Below are positions 1 through 8,039 of a stretch of DNA of 64,000 nt, piece after piece. The notes under the pieces were generated by a model. It saw only the letters and a program-made list of their open reading frames with translations, did no database searches and had not been told where the DNA came from. The DNA is from Promicromonospora sukumoe 327MFSha3.1 (GTDB lineage Bacteria > Actinomycetota > Actinomycetes > Actinomycetales > Cellulomonadaceae). Within the stretch, counting starts at the first letter, position 1, and every line of letters begins with the position of its first letter. The translations under genes were made by a program, and so were the position numbers. The stretch is taken from positions 62,001-126,000 of the forward strand of contig NZ_ARQM01000014.1 in NCBI RefSeq assembly GCF_000385135.1, in the 5' to 3' direction.

Positions 1-182
1 TGCCGCTGGTCCGAGTGGGCGGCGAGCTGGTGATCCTCAAGGGCCGCAACGTGGCGCAGGAGATCGAGCCTGCGCGCAAGGTGCTGCGCAAGTTCGCTGC
101 CGCCGAGCCGGAGATTCTCGAGGGGTCCACGGTCGCGGGCGTCGAGGCGACGACGATCCTTCGGGTGCGGCGCAGCAAGTAG
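1..182 (+). CDS. rsmG: 16S rRNA (guanine527-N7)-methyltransferase RsmG, C-terminal end (partial)
   Basis: Only the last 59 codons are present; the gene begins before the window. The visible residues include PLVRVGGELVILKGR, which matches the C-terminal strand region of RsmG/GidB, the SAM-dependent methylase that modifies 16S rRNA. Placement directly before parA and parB is the standard origin-proximal order (rnpA-yidC-jag-rsmG-parA-parB) in actinobacteria and supports the call. It ends with TAG at 180-182 and is followed by a parS-like site and a strong hairpin terminator. The identification rests on a short stretch plus context. Confidence 0.8.
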   Translation, partial: PLVRVGGELVILKGRNVAQEIEPARKVLRKFAAAEPEILEGSTVAGVEATTILRVRRSK

Positions 183-185
183 CGA

Positions 186-201
186 TGTTTCACGTGGAAC
201 G
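186..201. promoter_or_regulatory. parS: parS-like site (one imperfect half)
   Basis: The 16-mer TGTTTCACGTGGAACG keeps the left half of the ParB target TGTTTCACGTGAAACA and has a GGAAC right half. It lies four bases past the rsmG stop and abuts the terminator stem. ParB would nucleate here. Confidence 0.7.
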
Positions 202-235
202 GGAGCGGTCGCCTGTGTGGCGACCGCTCCCGTTC
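201..235 (+). terminator. Intrinsic terminator after rsmG
   Basis: A perfect 13-bp stem (201-213 with 219-231, starting GGGAGCGGTC) closes a 5-base TGTGT loop and is followed by the T-rich GTTCTGTGT. It could also stop the opposing M15 peptidase gene. Confidence 0.8.
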
Positions 236-294
236 TGTGTGCTGGTACCTGCTGGTCGTGCGTTGCCGGGTGGTGCGGTGGACTGCCCGAGGTC

Positions 295-792
295 TCAGCA
301 GCCGCCGCAGTTGTAGTAGAGGATGTCCCAGTGGTTGCCCTCGTCGGTGTACAGGTTTCCGGCGCCGGAGCGGTACTGGTAGCCCCAGCCGGAGATGTAC
401 CCGACATACGTGAAGTTGCTGGTGATGTAGTTGTCGATGCAGGTGGTCGGCCGGATGTCGAGCTTGTAGCCGTTCCAGTGGCTGTAGGTGCCGCCCGAGT
501 GGCCGGTCTCGGTGCCACCGGTGATCGTGATGGCGCAGCCGCTGGCGGAGCGCAGCGTCTTGATCCCGTCGATGGTGGTCTGCCGTACCTGCTCGAACGA
601 GGTGCATGTGGCGACGTTGCGGTCGCTGCACCCGCCGCTCGACGTCCAGCTGATGCCGGCGGCGCTGAGCTGACTGGTCGCTTGTGCGTGGGTGAGGAAA
701 GTGGCCGCGCTGGCCGGGGCTGCGAAGCCGAGCACGAGTGCTGCGGTGAACGCGGTGATGAGTGCGGTGGCTCGGGTGCTGAGTCTGGACAA
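295..792 (-). CDS. Secreted M15-family (D,D-peptidase/Hedgehog-type) metallopeptidase
   Basis: A 165-residue exported protein with the zinc-ligand pattern of M15 peptidases: SHWNGYKLDI (H and D ligands) and GNHWDI near the C-terminus (second H). Such enzymes cut D-Ala-D-Ala or cross-link peptides in cell-wall peptidoglycan. A signal peptide (LSRLSTRATALITAFTAAL, cleavage near ASA-A) opens the protein. I chose a TTG start at 792 because GGGAGG lies 6 bases upstream; the frame stays open to 879 without a ribosome site. Cysteines in the mature part (two in the terminal CGGC) suggest disulfides. The gene is antisense to its neighbours and separates rsmG from parA, which are usually adjacent, so it looks like an insertion. 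Substrate is inferred. Confidence 0.72.
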   Translation of the reverse strand: MSRLSTRATALITAFTAALVLGFAAPASAATFLTHAQATSQLSAAGISWTSSGGCSDRNVATCTSFEQVRQTTIDGIKTLRSASGCAITITGGTETGHSGGTYSHWNGYKLDIRPTTCIDNYITSNFTYVGYISGWGYQYRSGAGNLYTDEGNHWDILYYNCGGC

Positions 793-1066
793 GACGCCTC
801 CCTGCGTGGAGTCAGACGTACCTGGGCGCTTCGAGGATAGGTGGAGCGGTGGTTCGTCGGGGCATACCAGTTCTGCCATAGCGGCTGGCGTGGAAGGTGA
901 AGGCCGCGGTTTCGTCCAGGCCGGGCGCTCGGGTCGCCTCTCGTCTAATGAGTTGTCGCAAGGCGCTTTGCCTCAAGGCGCGTCAGCGAGGAGGTGGCTT
1001 CCGACTGTGGTCGGCGCGAACCGAGCGGCTGTCGGGGCAGGCTTTGGAGCGACCATCCCTGGGATC

Positions 1067-1082
1067 CGTTTCACGTGAAACA
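1067..1082. promoter_or_regulatory. parS: parS site
   Basis: CGTTTCACGTGAAACA: the 14-bp core GTTTCACGTGAAAC is a perfect palindrome matching the ParB consensus. Intergenic, upstream of parA. Confidence 0.95.
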
Positions 1083-1185
1083 GCGCGCGCCGTGCTGCCA
1101 CTCTCAACTCCACCGCTCGGGGGCTGGTCGAGATGTCAGGTCGGTGATGTTGCCCGACCTCCATCACCCTGCTGGGGCGGGCGCG

Positions 1186-1201
1186 CGTTTCACGTGAAAC
1201 A
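1186..1201. promoter_or_regulatory. parS: parS site
   Basis: CGTTTCACGTGAAACA, perfect 14-bp core. Its start is 119 bp from that of the previous site and it lies about 130 bp ahead of the parA start, so bound ParB could also influence parAB transcription. Confidence 0.95.
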
Positions 1202-1331
1202 GGCCGATCGCGTCGGCTCGCTCGCCAGGCGCCAACGCGTTGGTGAAGATCGCTCCGCGGGTGACAACTGATCCCCTGCGCGACGGCGTTTCGGCACGCT
1301 TGAACAGGGGCGCGACCGTAGCGTTACACGG

Positions 1332-3527
1332 GTGTGCTTCTTCAGACGAAAGTCCAAGCGAGCGGCGGCGGCTGCGGCTGTAGCGGCGCGCGCAGCGGCA
1401 GAAGATACGTCCGAGTCGTCCGCTTCTGGACCCGTCACGCCTGAGCATGACGCCGGGCCTGCCGCGGGTGGCGGAGCAGGCGGCGTCGTCCGTGCTTCGG
1501 AGGCAGTCGGATCCGAGACGGGGTCACCGGCACTGCCGGCTTCCGCACCGGGCGTTGCCGTGCCGAGCGGCAACGAGCCGGCAGATGCTGTCTCGGGCTC
1601 GGCGACGGCGACGGCGACCGTGGACGACGGCCAGCCCGAGCGAGCTGATGCTCCAGAAGCTGGCGTGGCTGCGGAGGAGGGAAGCACCGCCGAGGCCGCA
1701 GCAGTGAGCGGAGCCGGCGAAGGCGGCGACCCGGTCGATGGGGGAGACGAGGCGGCGCCCTCGACGAGCAGCCCCGAACGCGAGCCCGATGTTAAGGCAG
1801 TCGGCACTACAGATGGACCGGTGGAGGACTCCGCCGTCCAGCCGGCCAGCGCCTCCGCGGCTGAACCCGCTGGCGACCCACTCGCCGAAGACCCTGCTGG
1901 CATCGAACCTGCAGCTCAAGAAGGAGTTCCCTCGTCGGTCGACATGGCACCTCCGGCGGCGGAGATCGTGAGCGGTGTTCCGCGGCACGATGTCTGGGGC
2001 CAGGACCGACCAGACCCTGAGGGAAAGAACGTCGCCGTACTCAACAAGCTGATCGAGTCGGTGACCCAAGCGGCGCCGACGGAAGACGACGAGAGCACCC
2101 ACGTGGCAGAGGTCCTGGAGAACGACACGATGACGGAAGCAGTCCTGGAGGCGGCGGCTGGCGAACGGGCGGGGACCGCGGCGACGAACGGTGTCGCCGT
2201 CGACCCGGACCTCATGGAGGAGCTGCCCAACCAGCGGATCCCGGAGGATGCGATCAAGCGCGCAAGTGAAGCGCTCGATGCGGCGGTCAAGGCCGCCCCC
2301 GCAGTGATCGGTTCCAGCACCATGGTGCTGGACGACGAGGCGGTGGAGTTCGTGGACGCCGAATTCACACATTTCGACGGAGAAACCGCGTCTGAGTCCG
2401 AGCCAGATGTCGGGGGCAGCGATTACAGTGTCCGCGTGACGGATCCGATTCCTGTGCAGAGCCTCTCCGCTCCTGGCGTTTCACGTGAAACGTCCGGGTC
2501 CGCGCAGACGCCCAATGGCACTCAGCAGCCCACGGGCGGCCCGCACGGTGGCGATGACGAGCGGCGATCGGCCCTCATCGCAACCGTCCCGGCCGTTGAC
2601 GATACGACTCCTGTCGCCGCCGAGCTCGCAATGGACGCTCGCCGACGTATCGAACTACAGGGCAGGCGCTTCCCGCGCCCGCCGAAGACCCGCATCATCA
2701 CGGTGGCGAACCAGAAGGGCGGCGTCGGCAAGACGACGACCACGGTGAACATCGCCGCCGGGCTGGCGCAGTCCGGTCTGAACGTGCTCGTGATCGACAA
2801 CGACCCGCAGGGCAATGCCTCGACGGCGCTCGGCATCGAGCACCGCGCGGGCACGCCCTCCGTCTACGAGATCCTGGTCGAGGGCGAGCCCTTGGCGAAC
2901 ACGGTGCAGCAGTGCCCGGACATCCCCAACCTCTGGGGCGTGCCTGCGACGATCGACCTGTCGGGTTCCGAGATCGAACTGATCTCGCTTGTTTCACGTG
3001 AAACACGACTCCGCAAGGCACTCGACAAGTACCTGGAGGACCGCGTCGCCGCAGGGGAGGAGCGCATCGACTATGTGCTCATCGACTGCCCGCCCAGCCT
3101 GGGTCTCCTGACCGTGAACGCCTTTGTCGCCGGCCGTGAGGTCTTCATCCCCGTGCAGTGCGAGTACTACGCGCTCGAGGGGCTGAGCCAGCTGCTCAAG
3201 ACGATCGACCTCATTCGGTCTCACCTCAACCCGGAGCTTCGGGTCTCGTCGATCCTGCTGACGATGTACGACGGCCGGACCAACCTGGCTCAGCAGGTCG
3301 CGGGGGAGGTGCGGTCGCACTTCCCGGCGGAGACCTTCAAGACGACGATCCCGCGCTCGGTCCGCATCTCGGAGGCGCCGAGCTACGGCCAGACCGTGAT
3401 GACCTACGACCCGACATCCACGGGTGCACTCGCGTATCTTCAGTCCTCCCGGGAGCTCGCCGAGCGCGGGCAGGGTGGGTCGAGCCCGCGCCGCATGAAG
3501 GCAGAGACGGTCGGGGCGCAGGACTGA
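1332..3527 (+). CDS. parA: Chromosome-partitioning ATPase ParA with long acidic N-terminal extension
   Basis: Residues from about 420 to 731 are a standard actinobacterial ParA: deviant Walker A KGGVGKTT at 462-469, Walker A' DNDPQGN, and YVLIDCPPSLG as Walker B. ParA works with ParB-parS to segregate the origin. The preceding roughly 420 residues are unusual: a basic patch FFRRKSKR, then Ala/Glu/Ser/Val-rich low-complexity acidic sequence that looks disordered. The start is uncertain. GTG at 1332 has no ribosome site but a TAGCGT hexamer lies 8 bases ahead (possibly leaderless); ATG 2631 would give only the ordinary domain but would cut the usual TPVAAELA leader. Third codon positions in the extension look less GC-biased than in the ATPase part. 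Two parS sites lie inside the gene and are read as VSRET. Confidence 0.9.
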   Translation: MCFFRRKSKRAAAAAAVAARAAAEDTSESSASGPVTPEHDAGPAAGGGAGGVVRASEAVGSETGSPALPASAPGVAVPSGNEPADAVSGSATATATVDDGQPERADAPEAGVAAEEGSTAEAAAVSGAGEGGDPVDGGDEAAPSTSSPEREPDVKAVGTTDGPVEDSAVQPASASAAEPAGDPLAEDPAGIEPAAQEGVPSSVDMAPPAAEIVSGVPRHDVWGQDRPDPEGKNVAVLNKLIESVTQAAPTEDDESTHVAEVLENDTMTEAVLEAAAGERAGTAATNGVAVDPDLMEELPNQRIPEDAIKRASEALDAAVKAAPAVIGSSTMVLDDEAVEFVDAEFTHFDGETASESEPDVGGSDYSVRVTDPIPVQSLSAPGVSRETSGSAQTPNGTQQPTGGPHGGDDERRSALIATVPAVDDTTPVAAELAMDARRRIELQGRRFPRPPKTRIITVANQKGGVGKTTTTVNIAAGLAQSGLNVLVIDNDPQGNASTALGIEHRAGTPSVYEILVEGEPLANTVQQCPDIPNLWGVPATIDLSGSEIELISLVSRETRLRKALDKYLEDRVAAGEERIDYVLIDCPPSLGLLTVNAFVAGREVFIPVQCEYYALEGLSQLLKTIDLIRSHLNPELRVSSILLTMYDGRTNLAQQVAGEVRSHFPAETFKTTIPRSVRISEAPSYGQTVMTYDPTSTGALAYLQSSRELAERGQGGSSPRRMKAETVGAQD
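2477..2492. promoter_or_regulatory. parS: parS site inside parA
   Basis: CGTTTCACGTGAAACG with a perfect 14-bp core, within the N-terminal extension of parA and translated as VSRET. Confidence 0.95.
2990..3005. promoter_or_regulatory. parS: parS site inside parA (perfect 16-mer)
   Basis: TGTTTCACGTGAAACA, the full 16-bp consensus, within the ATPase domain and again translated as VSRET. Confidence 0.96.
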
Positions 3528-3624
3528 TGGTCGGCAGTGACGAACGAGGTGCCTTGCATCCCGTGATGATGGAGACGAAGCCCGTCCGCGCTCGGCGTCG
3601 GACCGGAACCGACGAGGAGATTCG

Positions 3625-4902
3625 ATGAGTGCGAAGCGACGCGGGCTCGGGCGGGGCCTGGGCGCCCTGATTCCGACGGGTCCGGAACCCGACGAGCAGG
3701 CTTCCGGGACTGGGGAGTCGGACGGCGCGGACGGCGCCCTGGGCGGCTCGGTCGCGACCGTCGTCGAGGAGCGCCCGACTCCCACGCTTGCATCGACGGA
3801 CGAGGTGCCGGTGAGCAGCGTCTCGGTCGAGACGATCACCGAGCCTGCACCCGAGCCGGCCACGGAGAAGAAGGTCGCCAAGAACACCGGGCCGCGTCCG
3901 AGCACGGTGAAGTGGGACTCCGCGATCGCCAGCGGTCGGCTGTCAGTGGCCAACGAGAGCGCGGACGGCACCGGCGCCTCGGCGCTGGACGACGCCTTCT
4001 TCAGTCGGGAGGAGAGCGCGGCCGAAGCTGTTTCACGTGAAACGCCGGACCTGGTCCCCGTGCCGGGCGCGCGCTTCGCCGAGCTGCCCGTCACTGCGAT
4101 CCGGCCGAACACCTGGCAGCCGCGCACGGTCTTCGACGAGGGTGACCTCGACGAGCTGGTCGAGTCGATCAAGGAGATCGGCGTGCTCCAGCCGATCGTC
4201 GTCCGGCCGGACAAGGAGCACCCGGGCGAGTACGAGCTCATCATGGGTGAGCGGCGCTGGCGTGCGACGCAGGCCGCCGAGCTGGAGACCATCCCCGCGA
4301 TCGTCCGGGACACGGACGACGGCGACATGCTCCGGGACGCGCTCCTGGAGAACCTGCATCGGTCGAACCTGAACCCGCTCGAAGAGGCCGCCGCGTACCG
4401 CCAGCTGCTCGACGACTTCGACTGCACCCACGAGGAGCTGGCGAACCGGATTGCGCGCAGCCGCCCGCAGATCTCCAACACTCTGCGCCTCCTGCGCCTT
4501 CCTCCGCTGGTTCAGCGCCGGGTCGCCGCCGGCGTGCTCTCGGCCGGCCACGCACGTGCCCTGCTCGGGCTGAGCGACGGCGCCGAGATCGAGCGGCTCG
4601 CCCAGCGCATCGTGTCGGAGGGGCTCTCGGTCCGTGCGACCGAGGAGATCGTGATGCTCACGGAGTCCGACGGCACCGGCAACAAGGCCCGCAAGGCGCC
4701 GCGGGCCGGCACGCGCTTCGAGGCCGTGGACGAGCTGGCGACCCGGCTCTCCGACCGGTTCGAGACACGCGTCAAGGTCGCCCTCGGCAAGAACAAGGGC
4801 CGCATGACCGTCGAGTTCGCCTCTGTCGAGGACCTGAACCGCATCCTCAACGTCATGGCTCCCGAGGAGCGCGGACTCCTCCGCCCGCCGTCCGACGACT
4901 GA
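3625..4902 (+). CDS. parB: Chromosome-partitioning protein ParB (CTPase, parS-binding)
   Basis: A 425-residue ParB. The N-terminus [17 protein letters not shown] is the typical ParA-interacting start, followed by an unstructured linker of about 120 residues, then the CTP-binding N-domain with GERRWRA at 208-214 and [10 protein letters not shown]. Next come the helix-turn-helix ([20 protein letters not shown]) that binds parS and a C-terminal dimerisation domain. The ATG start has GAGGAG a few bases upstream. It is separated from parA by 97 bases with no visible terminator, so the pair is probably one operon. A parS copy lies inside the linker. It loads on parS, spreads as a CTP clamp, and is moved by ParA. 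Confidence 0.97.
   Translation: MSAKRRGLGRGLGALIPTGPEPDEQASGTGESDGADGALGGSVATVVEERPTPTLASTDEVPVSSVSVETITEPAPEPATEKKVAKNTGPRPSTVKWDSAIASGRLSVANESADGTGASALDDAFFSREESAAEAVSRETPDLVPVPGARFAELPVTAIRPNTWQPRTVFDEGDLDELVESIKEIGVLQPIVVRPDKEHPGEYELIMGERRWRATQAAELETIPAIVRDTDDGDMLRDALLENLHRSNLNPLEEAAAYRQLLDDFDCTHEELANRIARSRPQISNTLRLLRLPPLVQRRVAAGVLSAGHARALLGLSDGAEIERLAQRIVSEGLSVRATEEIVMLTESDGTGNKARKAPRAGTRFEAVDELATRLSDRFETRVKVALGKNKGRMTVEFASVEDLNRILNVMAPEERGLLRPPSDD
4029..4044. promoter_or_regulatory. parS: parS site inside parB
   Basis: TGTTTCACGTGAAACG with a perfect 14-bp core, in the linker-coding part of parB and translated as VSRET. Confidence 0.95.
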
Positions 4903-4945
4903 CCGTCCGAGGACTGACAGAGAGGCGCGGACAGACGCGCCACGT

Positions 4946-4992
4946 ACGGCTCAGGGCCGGCACCCGCGAGGGATGCCGGCCCTGAGCCGTTT
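4946..4992. terminator. Bidirectional terminator between parB and ddl
   Basis: A perfect 17-bp stem (4946-4962 with 4974-4990; left arm starts ACGGCTCAGG) with an 11-base loop lies between convergent genes. The right arm runs straight into a parS site. Confidence 0.85.
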
Positions 4993-5003
4993 CACGTGAA
5001 ACC
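4988..5003. promoter_or_regulatory. parS: parS site abutting terminator
   Basis: CGTTTCACGTGAAACC with a perfect 14-bp core; its first three bases are the end of the terminator stem. Confidence 0.93.
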
Positions 5004-5015
5004 GACGACGGCGAA

Positions 5016-6041
5016 CTAGCGGACCGCGGTCAGCGCCCGGTCGACGACCGCGCGGTAGAGCGCCGGCAGGTCGTGCCCGCTGGCCGCGACCGCCTGCGGC
5101 AGCAGCGACATCTCCGTCATGCCCGGTGCGACGTTGACCTCGAGCACGTGGGCGGTGCCGTCCGCGTCCAAGATCAGGTCGGTGCGCGACAGGTGCCGCA
5201 GGTTGAGCGCGCGATGCGCGCGCACCGCGACGTCGGCCACGAGGGCCGCCTGGTCGGCGGTGAGTCGCGCGGGTGCGAAGAACTCGGTCTCGCCGGCCAC
5301 GTAGCGCGCGGCGTAGTCGTACCCGCCGTCGGCCACGATCTCGACAGCGGGGAGAGCCTCCGGACCGTCCGCGCCCTCGATGACGCTCACCGCGAGCTCG
5401 ATCCCGTCGACCGCGCGCTCGACGAGCGCCGTCTCGCCGTAGGCGAAGCACTCCACCATCGCGCGCGGAAGATCCTCGGCGCGGGTCACGACGGTGACGC
5501 CGAGGGCGGAGCCGCCCTCGGTGGGCTTCACGACCAGCGGCAGCCCGATGCGCCGGAGGATCGTGTCGAGCACCGGCTGCGCCCCGAGGTCGCGGAACAG
5601 GCTCTGGGGGAGCGTCACGTAGTCGGGCGTGGCGATCCCGGCCCCGAGCAGCGCGGACTTGGCGATCGGCTTGTTCCACACCACGCGACTCGCCCGCGGA
5701 CCCGTGCCCACGTAGGGCAGGCCGACCATGTCGAGCACGTCGCGGACGGAGCCGTCCTCGCCCGAGGCACCGTGCAGCAGCGGCCAGACGACGTCGGGCC
5801 GGGTCTTCTCCAGGAAGGGCAGGAGGTCGGCGTCGACGTCGTGCAGCAGGACCTCCAGGCCGGTGGCGCGAAGCGCCTCGGCGACGCGACGTCCGGAGCG
5901 CAGGGAGACGTCACGTTCGTGCGAGAGGCCGCCGGCCAGGACGACCACGAGCGGTGCGCTCCGGACGCCCTCGGACCTGGACGGGGTGGAGGGCGAGCCG
6001 GCGGTGGCCGGATCGGCCGGGACGGGTGCGGGACTGGTCAT
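5016..6041 (-). CDS. ddl: D-alanine--D-alanine ligase family ATP-grasp enzyme
   Basis: Makes D-Ala-D-Ala for peptidoglycan precursors from two D-alanines and ATP in the cytoplasm. Visible Ddl features are GGLSHERDVSLRSG near the N-terminus, the ATP-grasp lysine region LPLVVKPTEGGSALGV, and the C-terminal metal and substrate site VLEVNVAPGMTEMS (NxxPGMT). ATG 6041 was chosen (about 341 residues); the frame extends to an ATG at 6086 with no ribosome site, and only a weak GAGTGAG precedes 6041. A second Ddl copy elsewhere in the genome is common, so this may be a paralogue of the main ligase. It ends convergent with parB. Confidence 0.82.
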   Translation of the reverse strand: MTSPAPVPADPATAGSPSTPSRSEGVRSAPLVVVLAGGLSHERDVSLRSGRRVAEALRATGLEVLLHDVDADLLPFLEKTRPDVVWPLLHGASGEDGSVRDVLDMVGLPYVGTGPRASRVVWNKPIAKSALLGAGIATPDYVTLPQSLFRDLGAQPVLDTILRRIGLPLVVKPTEGGSALGVTVVTRAEDLPRAMVECFAYGETALVERAVDGIELAVSVIEGADGPEALPAVEIVADGGYDYAARYVAGETEFFAPARLTADQAALVADVAVRAHRALNLRHLSRTDLILDADGTAHVLEVNVAPGMTEMSLLPQAVAASGHDLPALYRAVVDRALTAVR

Positions 6042-6143
6042 CGAGGACTCACTCGGTCGGGACGGAGAGGGACGGACAGCTGCCATCGTGTCAGACGCGC
6101 AGGTCAGCGGCGTGACCGGCGGGTCTGACCGGGACGCGGTACG

Positions 6144-7454
6144 TCAGGCCAGGTCGGGAGCGGGGCCCTCGACGTCGTCCGTGTCGGGGTCGGGCTGCCC
6201 GGCGGTGCCGAAGAGCTGCACCAGCTCGGACTCGCCGTGCACCACCCCCGCCAGCCGGCGCACGCCCTCGCGGATGCGCTCCGGGGTGGGGAAGCAGAAC
6301 GAGAGGCGCATGTGGTCCGAGCCGCTGCCGTCGTAGTAGAAGGCGGTGCCCGGCACGTACGCGACGCGCGCCGTGACGGCCCGCGGCAACATCGCCCGCG
6401 CGTCGAGGCCCTCAGGGAGTCGCACCCAGACGAAGAAGCCGCCCTGCGGCACGTTCCACGACGCGCCGGGCAGGTGTTCGCCGAGCGCGCCCACGAGCGC
6501 GTCGCGCCGCTCGCGGTACGTCTCGCGGTAAGCCTTGATCTGCGCCTTCCAGTCGCAGGTCTCCAGGTACGTCGCCACGGCGAGCTGAGACGCGTTCGAG
6601 GGTGACAGGACCGCGGACTCGCTGGCGAGGACGAGCTTGTCCCGCACCGCGTGCGGCGCGATGACGAAGCCGACCCGGTAGCCCGGCGCGAACGTCTTCG
6701 AGAACGAGCCGAGGTACAGCACGCCGTCGGTGTCGTAGGAGCGGAGCGCGGGCAGCGGCTCGGTGTCGAAGCCGAGCAGCCCGTACGGGTTGTCCTCGAC
6801 AACGAGGACGCCGTGCCGGCGGCAGATCTCCAGGATCTGCGGGCGCCGCTCGACGGACAGCGAGACGCCGGCGGGGTTCTGGAAGGTCGGCACGGTGTAC
6901 AGGAACTTCACGCGCCGGCCCGCGGCGGCGAGCCGGGTGAGCGTCGCGTCGAGCTCCGCGGGAACCAGGCCGTCGGCGTCGAGCGGCACCTGGACGACGT
7001 CGGCCTGGTAGGAGCGGAAGACCCCCAGCGCGCCGACGTACGACGGCGCCTCAGCGATGACGACGTCGCCCGGGTCCACGAAGATGCGGGTCACGAGGTC
7101 CAGCGCGGACTGCGATCCGGTGGTCACCACGACGTCGTCGGGATGGGCGGACACGCCCTCCAGCGCGACGACCTGCGTGATGTGCTCACGTAGCGACTCC
7201 TCGCCCTGCCCGGAGCCGTACTGCAGGGCCGTGGTGCCCTTGGTGACGATGAGGCGCTGCATCGCGTCGGCGATGACGTCGAGCGGCAGGCCTTCGAGGT
7301 ACGGCATCCCGCCCGCCAGCGAGACGACCTCGGGGCGGTTCGCCACCGAGAAGAGCGCCCGGATCTCCGAGGCGCGCATGCCGTGCGCTCGCGCCGCGTA
7401 CGAACCGAACCACGGGTCGAGGCGGGTACCGGCTGTCTCGGGAAGCTCGTTCAC
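6144..7454 (-). CDS. PLP-dependent aminotransferase (class I/II, MocR-domain/LysN-like)
   Basis: A fold-type I aminotransferase of about 436 residues. Family signs are RPEVVSLAGGMP, ALQYGSGQGEESLREHI (PLP phosphate region), VVTTGSQSALD, VEDNPYG (Asp/Asn contacts to PLP) and the Schiff-base lysine in YLGSFSKTFAPGYRVG. Relatives transfer amino groups from 2-aminoadipate, aromatic or branched-chain amino acids to 2-oxoglutarate; the substrate cannot be read from the sequence. GTG 7454 fits the usual N-terminus (NELPETAGTRLDPWFGSY); the open frame continues to 7583 without family-like sequence. This gene commonly accompanies parAB and trxB in Micrococcales. A 9-bp inverted repeat lies just ahead of the start. 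Confidence 0.85.
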   Translation of the reverse strand: MNELPETAGTRLDPWFGSYAARAHGMRASEIRALFSVANRPEVVSLAGGMPYLEGLPLDVIADAMQRLIVTKGTTALQYGSGQGEESLREHITQVVALEGVSAHPDDVVVTTGSQSALDLVTRIFVDPGDVVIAEAPSYVGALGVFRSYQADVVQVPLDADGLVPAELDATLTRLAAAGRRVKFLYTVPTFQNPAGVSLSVERRPQILEICRRHGVLVVEDNPYGLLGFDTEPLPALRSYDTDGVLYLGSFSKTFAPGYRVGFVIAPHAVRDKLVLASESAVLSPSNASQLAVATYLETCDWKAQIKAYRETYRERRDALVGALGEHLPGASWNVPQGGFFVWVRLPEGLDARAMLPRAVTARVAYVPGTAFYYDGSGSDHMRLSFCFPTPERIREGVRRLAGVVHGESELVQLFGTAGQPDPDTDDVEGPAPDLA

Positions 7455-7462
7455 GCACGTCA

Positions 7463-7487
7463 GTCTCGCACGCACCGTGTGCGAGAC
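7463..7487. promoter_or_regulatory. Inverted repeat upstream of the aminotransferase
   Basis: GTCTCGCAC (7463-7471) and GTGCGAGAC (7479-7487) form a perfect 9-bp inverted repeat with a 7-base spacer, ending 9 bases upstream of the GTG start. It could be an operator or a 5'-UTR hairpin; no family match can be claimed. Confidence 0.5.
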
Positions 7488-7556
7488 ACAGTGGTCGTTC
7501 GTAGTGAAACGGTGAGACTGCCAGGCAGACCCGCTGGGCGGGACCTGGGAGGGGGC

Positions 7557-7620
7557 AGCAAAAGAGCGCGTGCCCGGCACCACGTCCGGTCACGAGGACC
7601 AGGGGGCCGGGCACGCGCTC
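7557..7620 (-). terminator. Intrinsic terminator after trxA
   Basis: A 15-bp perfect stem (7606-7620 with 7564-7578, starting GAGCGCGTGC on either strand) with a 27-base loop. Reading the minus strand, it is followed by TTTTGCT, so it ends the trxB-trxA transcript. Confidence 0.8.
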
Positions 7621-7642
7621 CTGACACGCGGTGAGGGGACGG

Positions 7643-7969
7643 TCAGCCCGCGAGGACCTCGTCGATCTCCTCGGTCAGCGCGCGCTTCGGGCGGGCGCCG
7701 ATGATCGACTTCACGACCTCGCCGCCCTTGTAGACGTTGAGCGTGGGGATCGAGACGATGCCGTAGTCCATGGCGGTCTGCCGGTTCTCGTCGGTGTCGA
7801 TCTTGACGATCTTGATCTTGCCCTCGTACTCGTCGGAAAGCTCCTCGAGGATCGGCGCGACCATGCGACACGGGCCGCACCAGGTGGCCCAGAAGTCGAC
7901 GAAGACAGGAATGTCAGAGTCGAGGACCTCGGCCTTGAAGGTGTCGTCGGTGACCTTGATGGTGCTCAT
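7643..7969 (-). CDS. trxA: Thioredoxin
   Basis: A complete 108-residue thioredoxin with the active site ATWCGPCRM at about residues 28-36, the cis-Pro loop [11 protein letters not shown], and typical length. It reduces protein disulfides in the cytoplasm and is recharged by TrxB, encoded 70 bases upstream on the same strand. AAGGAGG sits 7 bases ahead of the ATG. Its expression probably follows the SigR-like promoter in front of trxB. Confidence 0.97.
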   Translation of the reverse strand: MSTIKVTDDTFKAEVLDSDIPVFVDFWATWCGPCRMVAPILEELSDEYEGKIKIVKIDTDENRQTAMDYGIVSIPTLNVYKGGEVVKSIIGARPKRALTEEIDEVLAG

Positions 7970-8039
7970 CCAGCATCCTCCTTGTAGATGGCCCCGTGCG
8001 GGGCCGAGCGGGGCGGGCCAGCGGGTGCCGGCCGGAGGC

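Larger units (their letters stand above)
793..1331. other. Non-coding gap before parA carrying two parS sites
   Basis: About 540 bases without a convincing gene. Several small open frames exist on both strands, but none has a ribosome site or a recognisable product. It holds two parS copies (1067-1082 and 1186-1201). A possible -10 for leaderless parA transcription, TAGCGT, occurs at about 1319-1324. Nothing else stands out. Confidence 0.6.

Noticed and set aside
1524-2372. A 282-codon minus-strand frame opposite the parA extension
   Set aside because: Arg/Cys-rich shadow with no domain; though it leaves the extension itself in some doubt, it is not a better gene.
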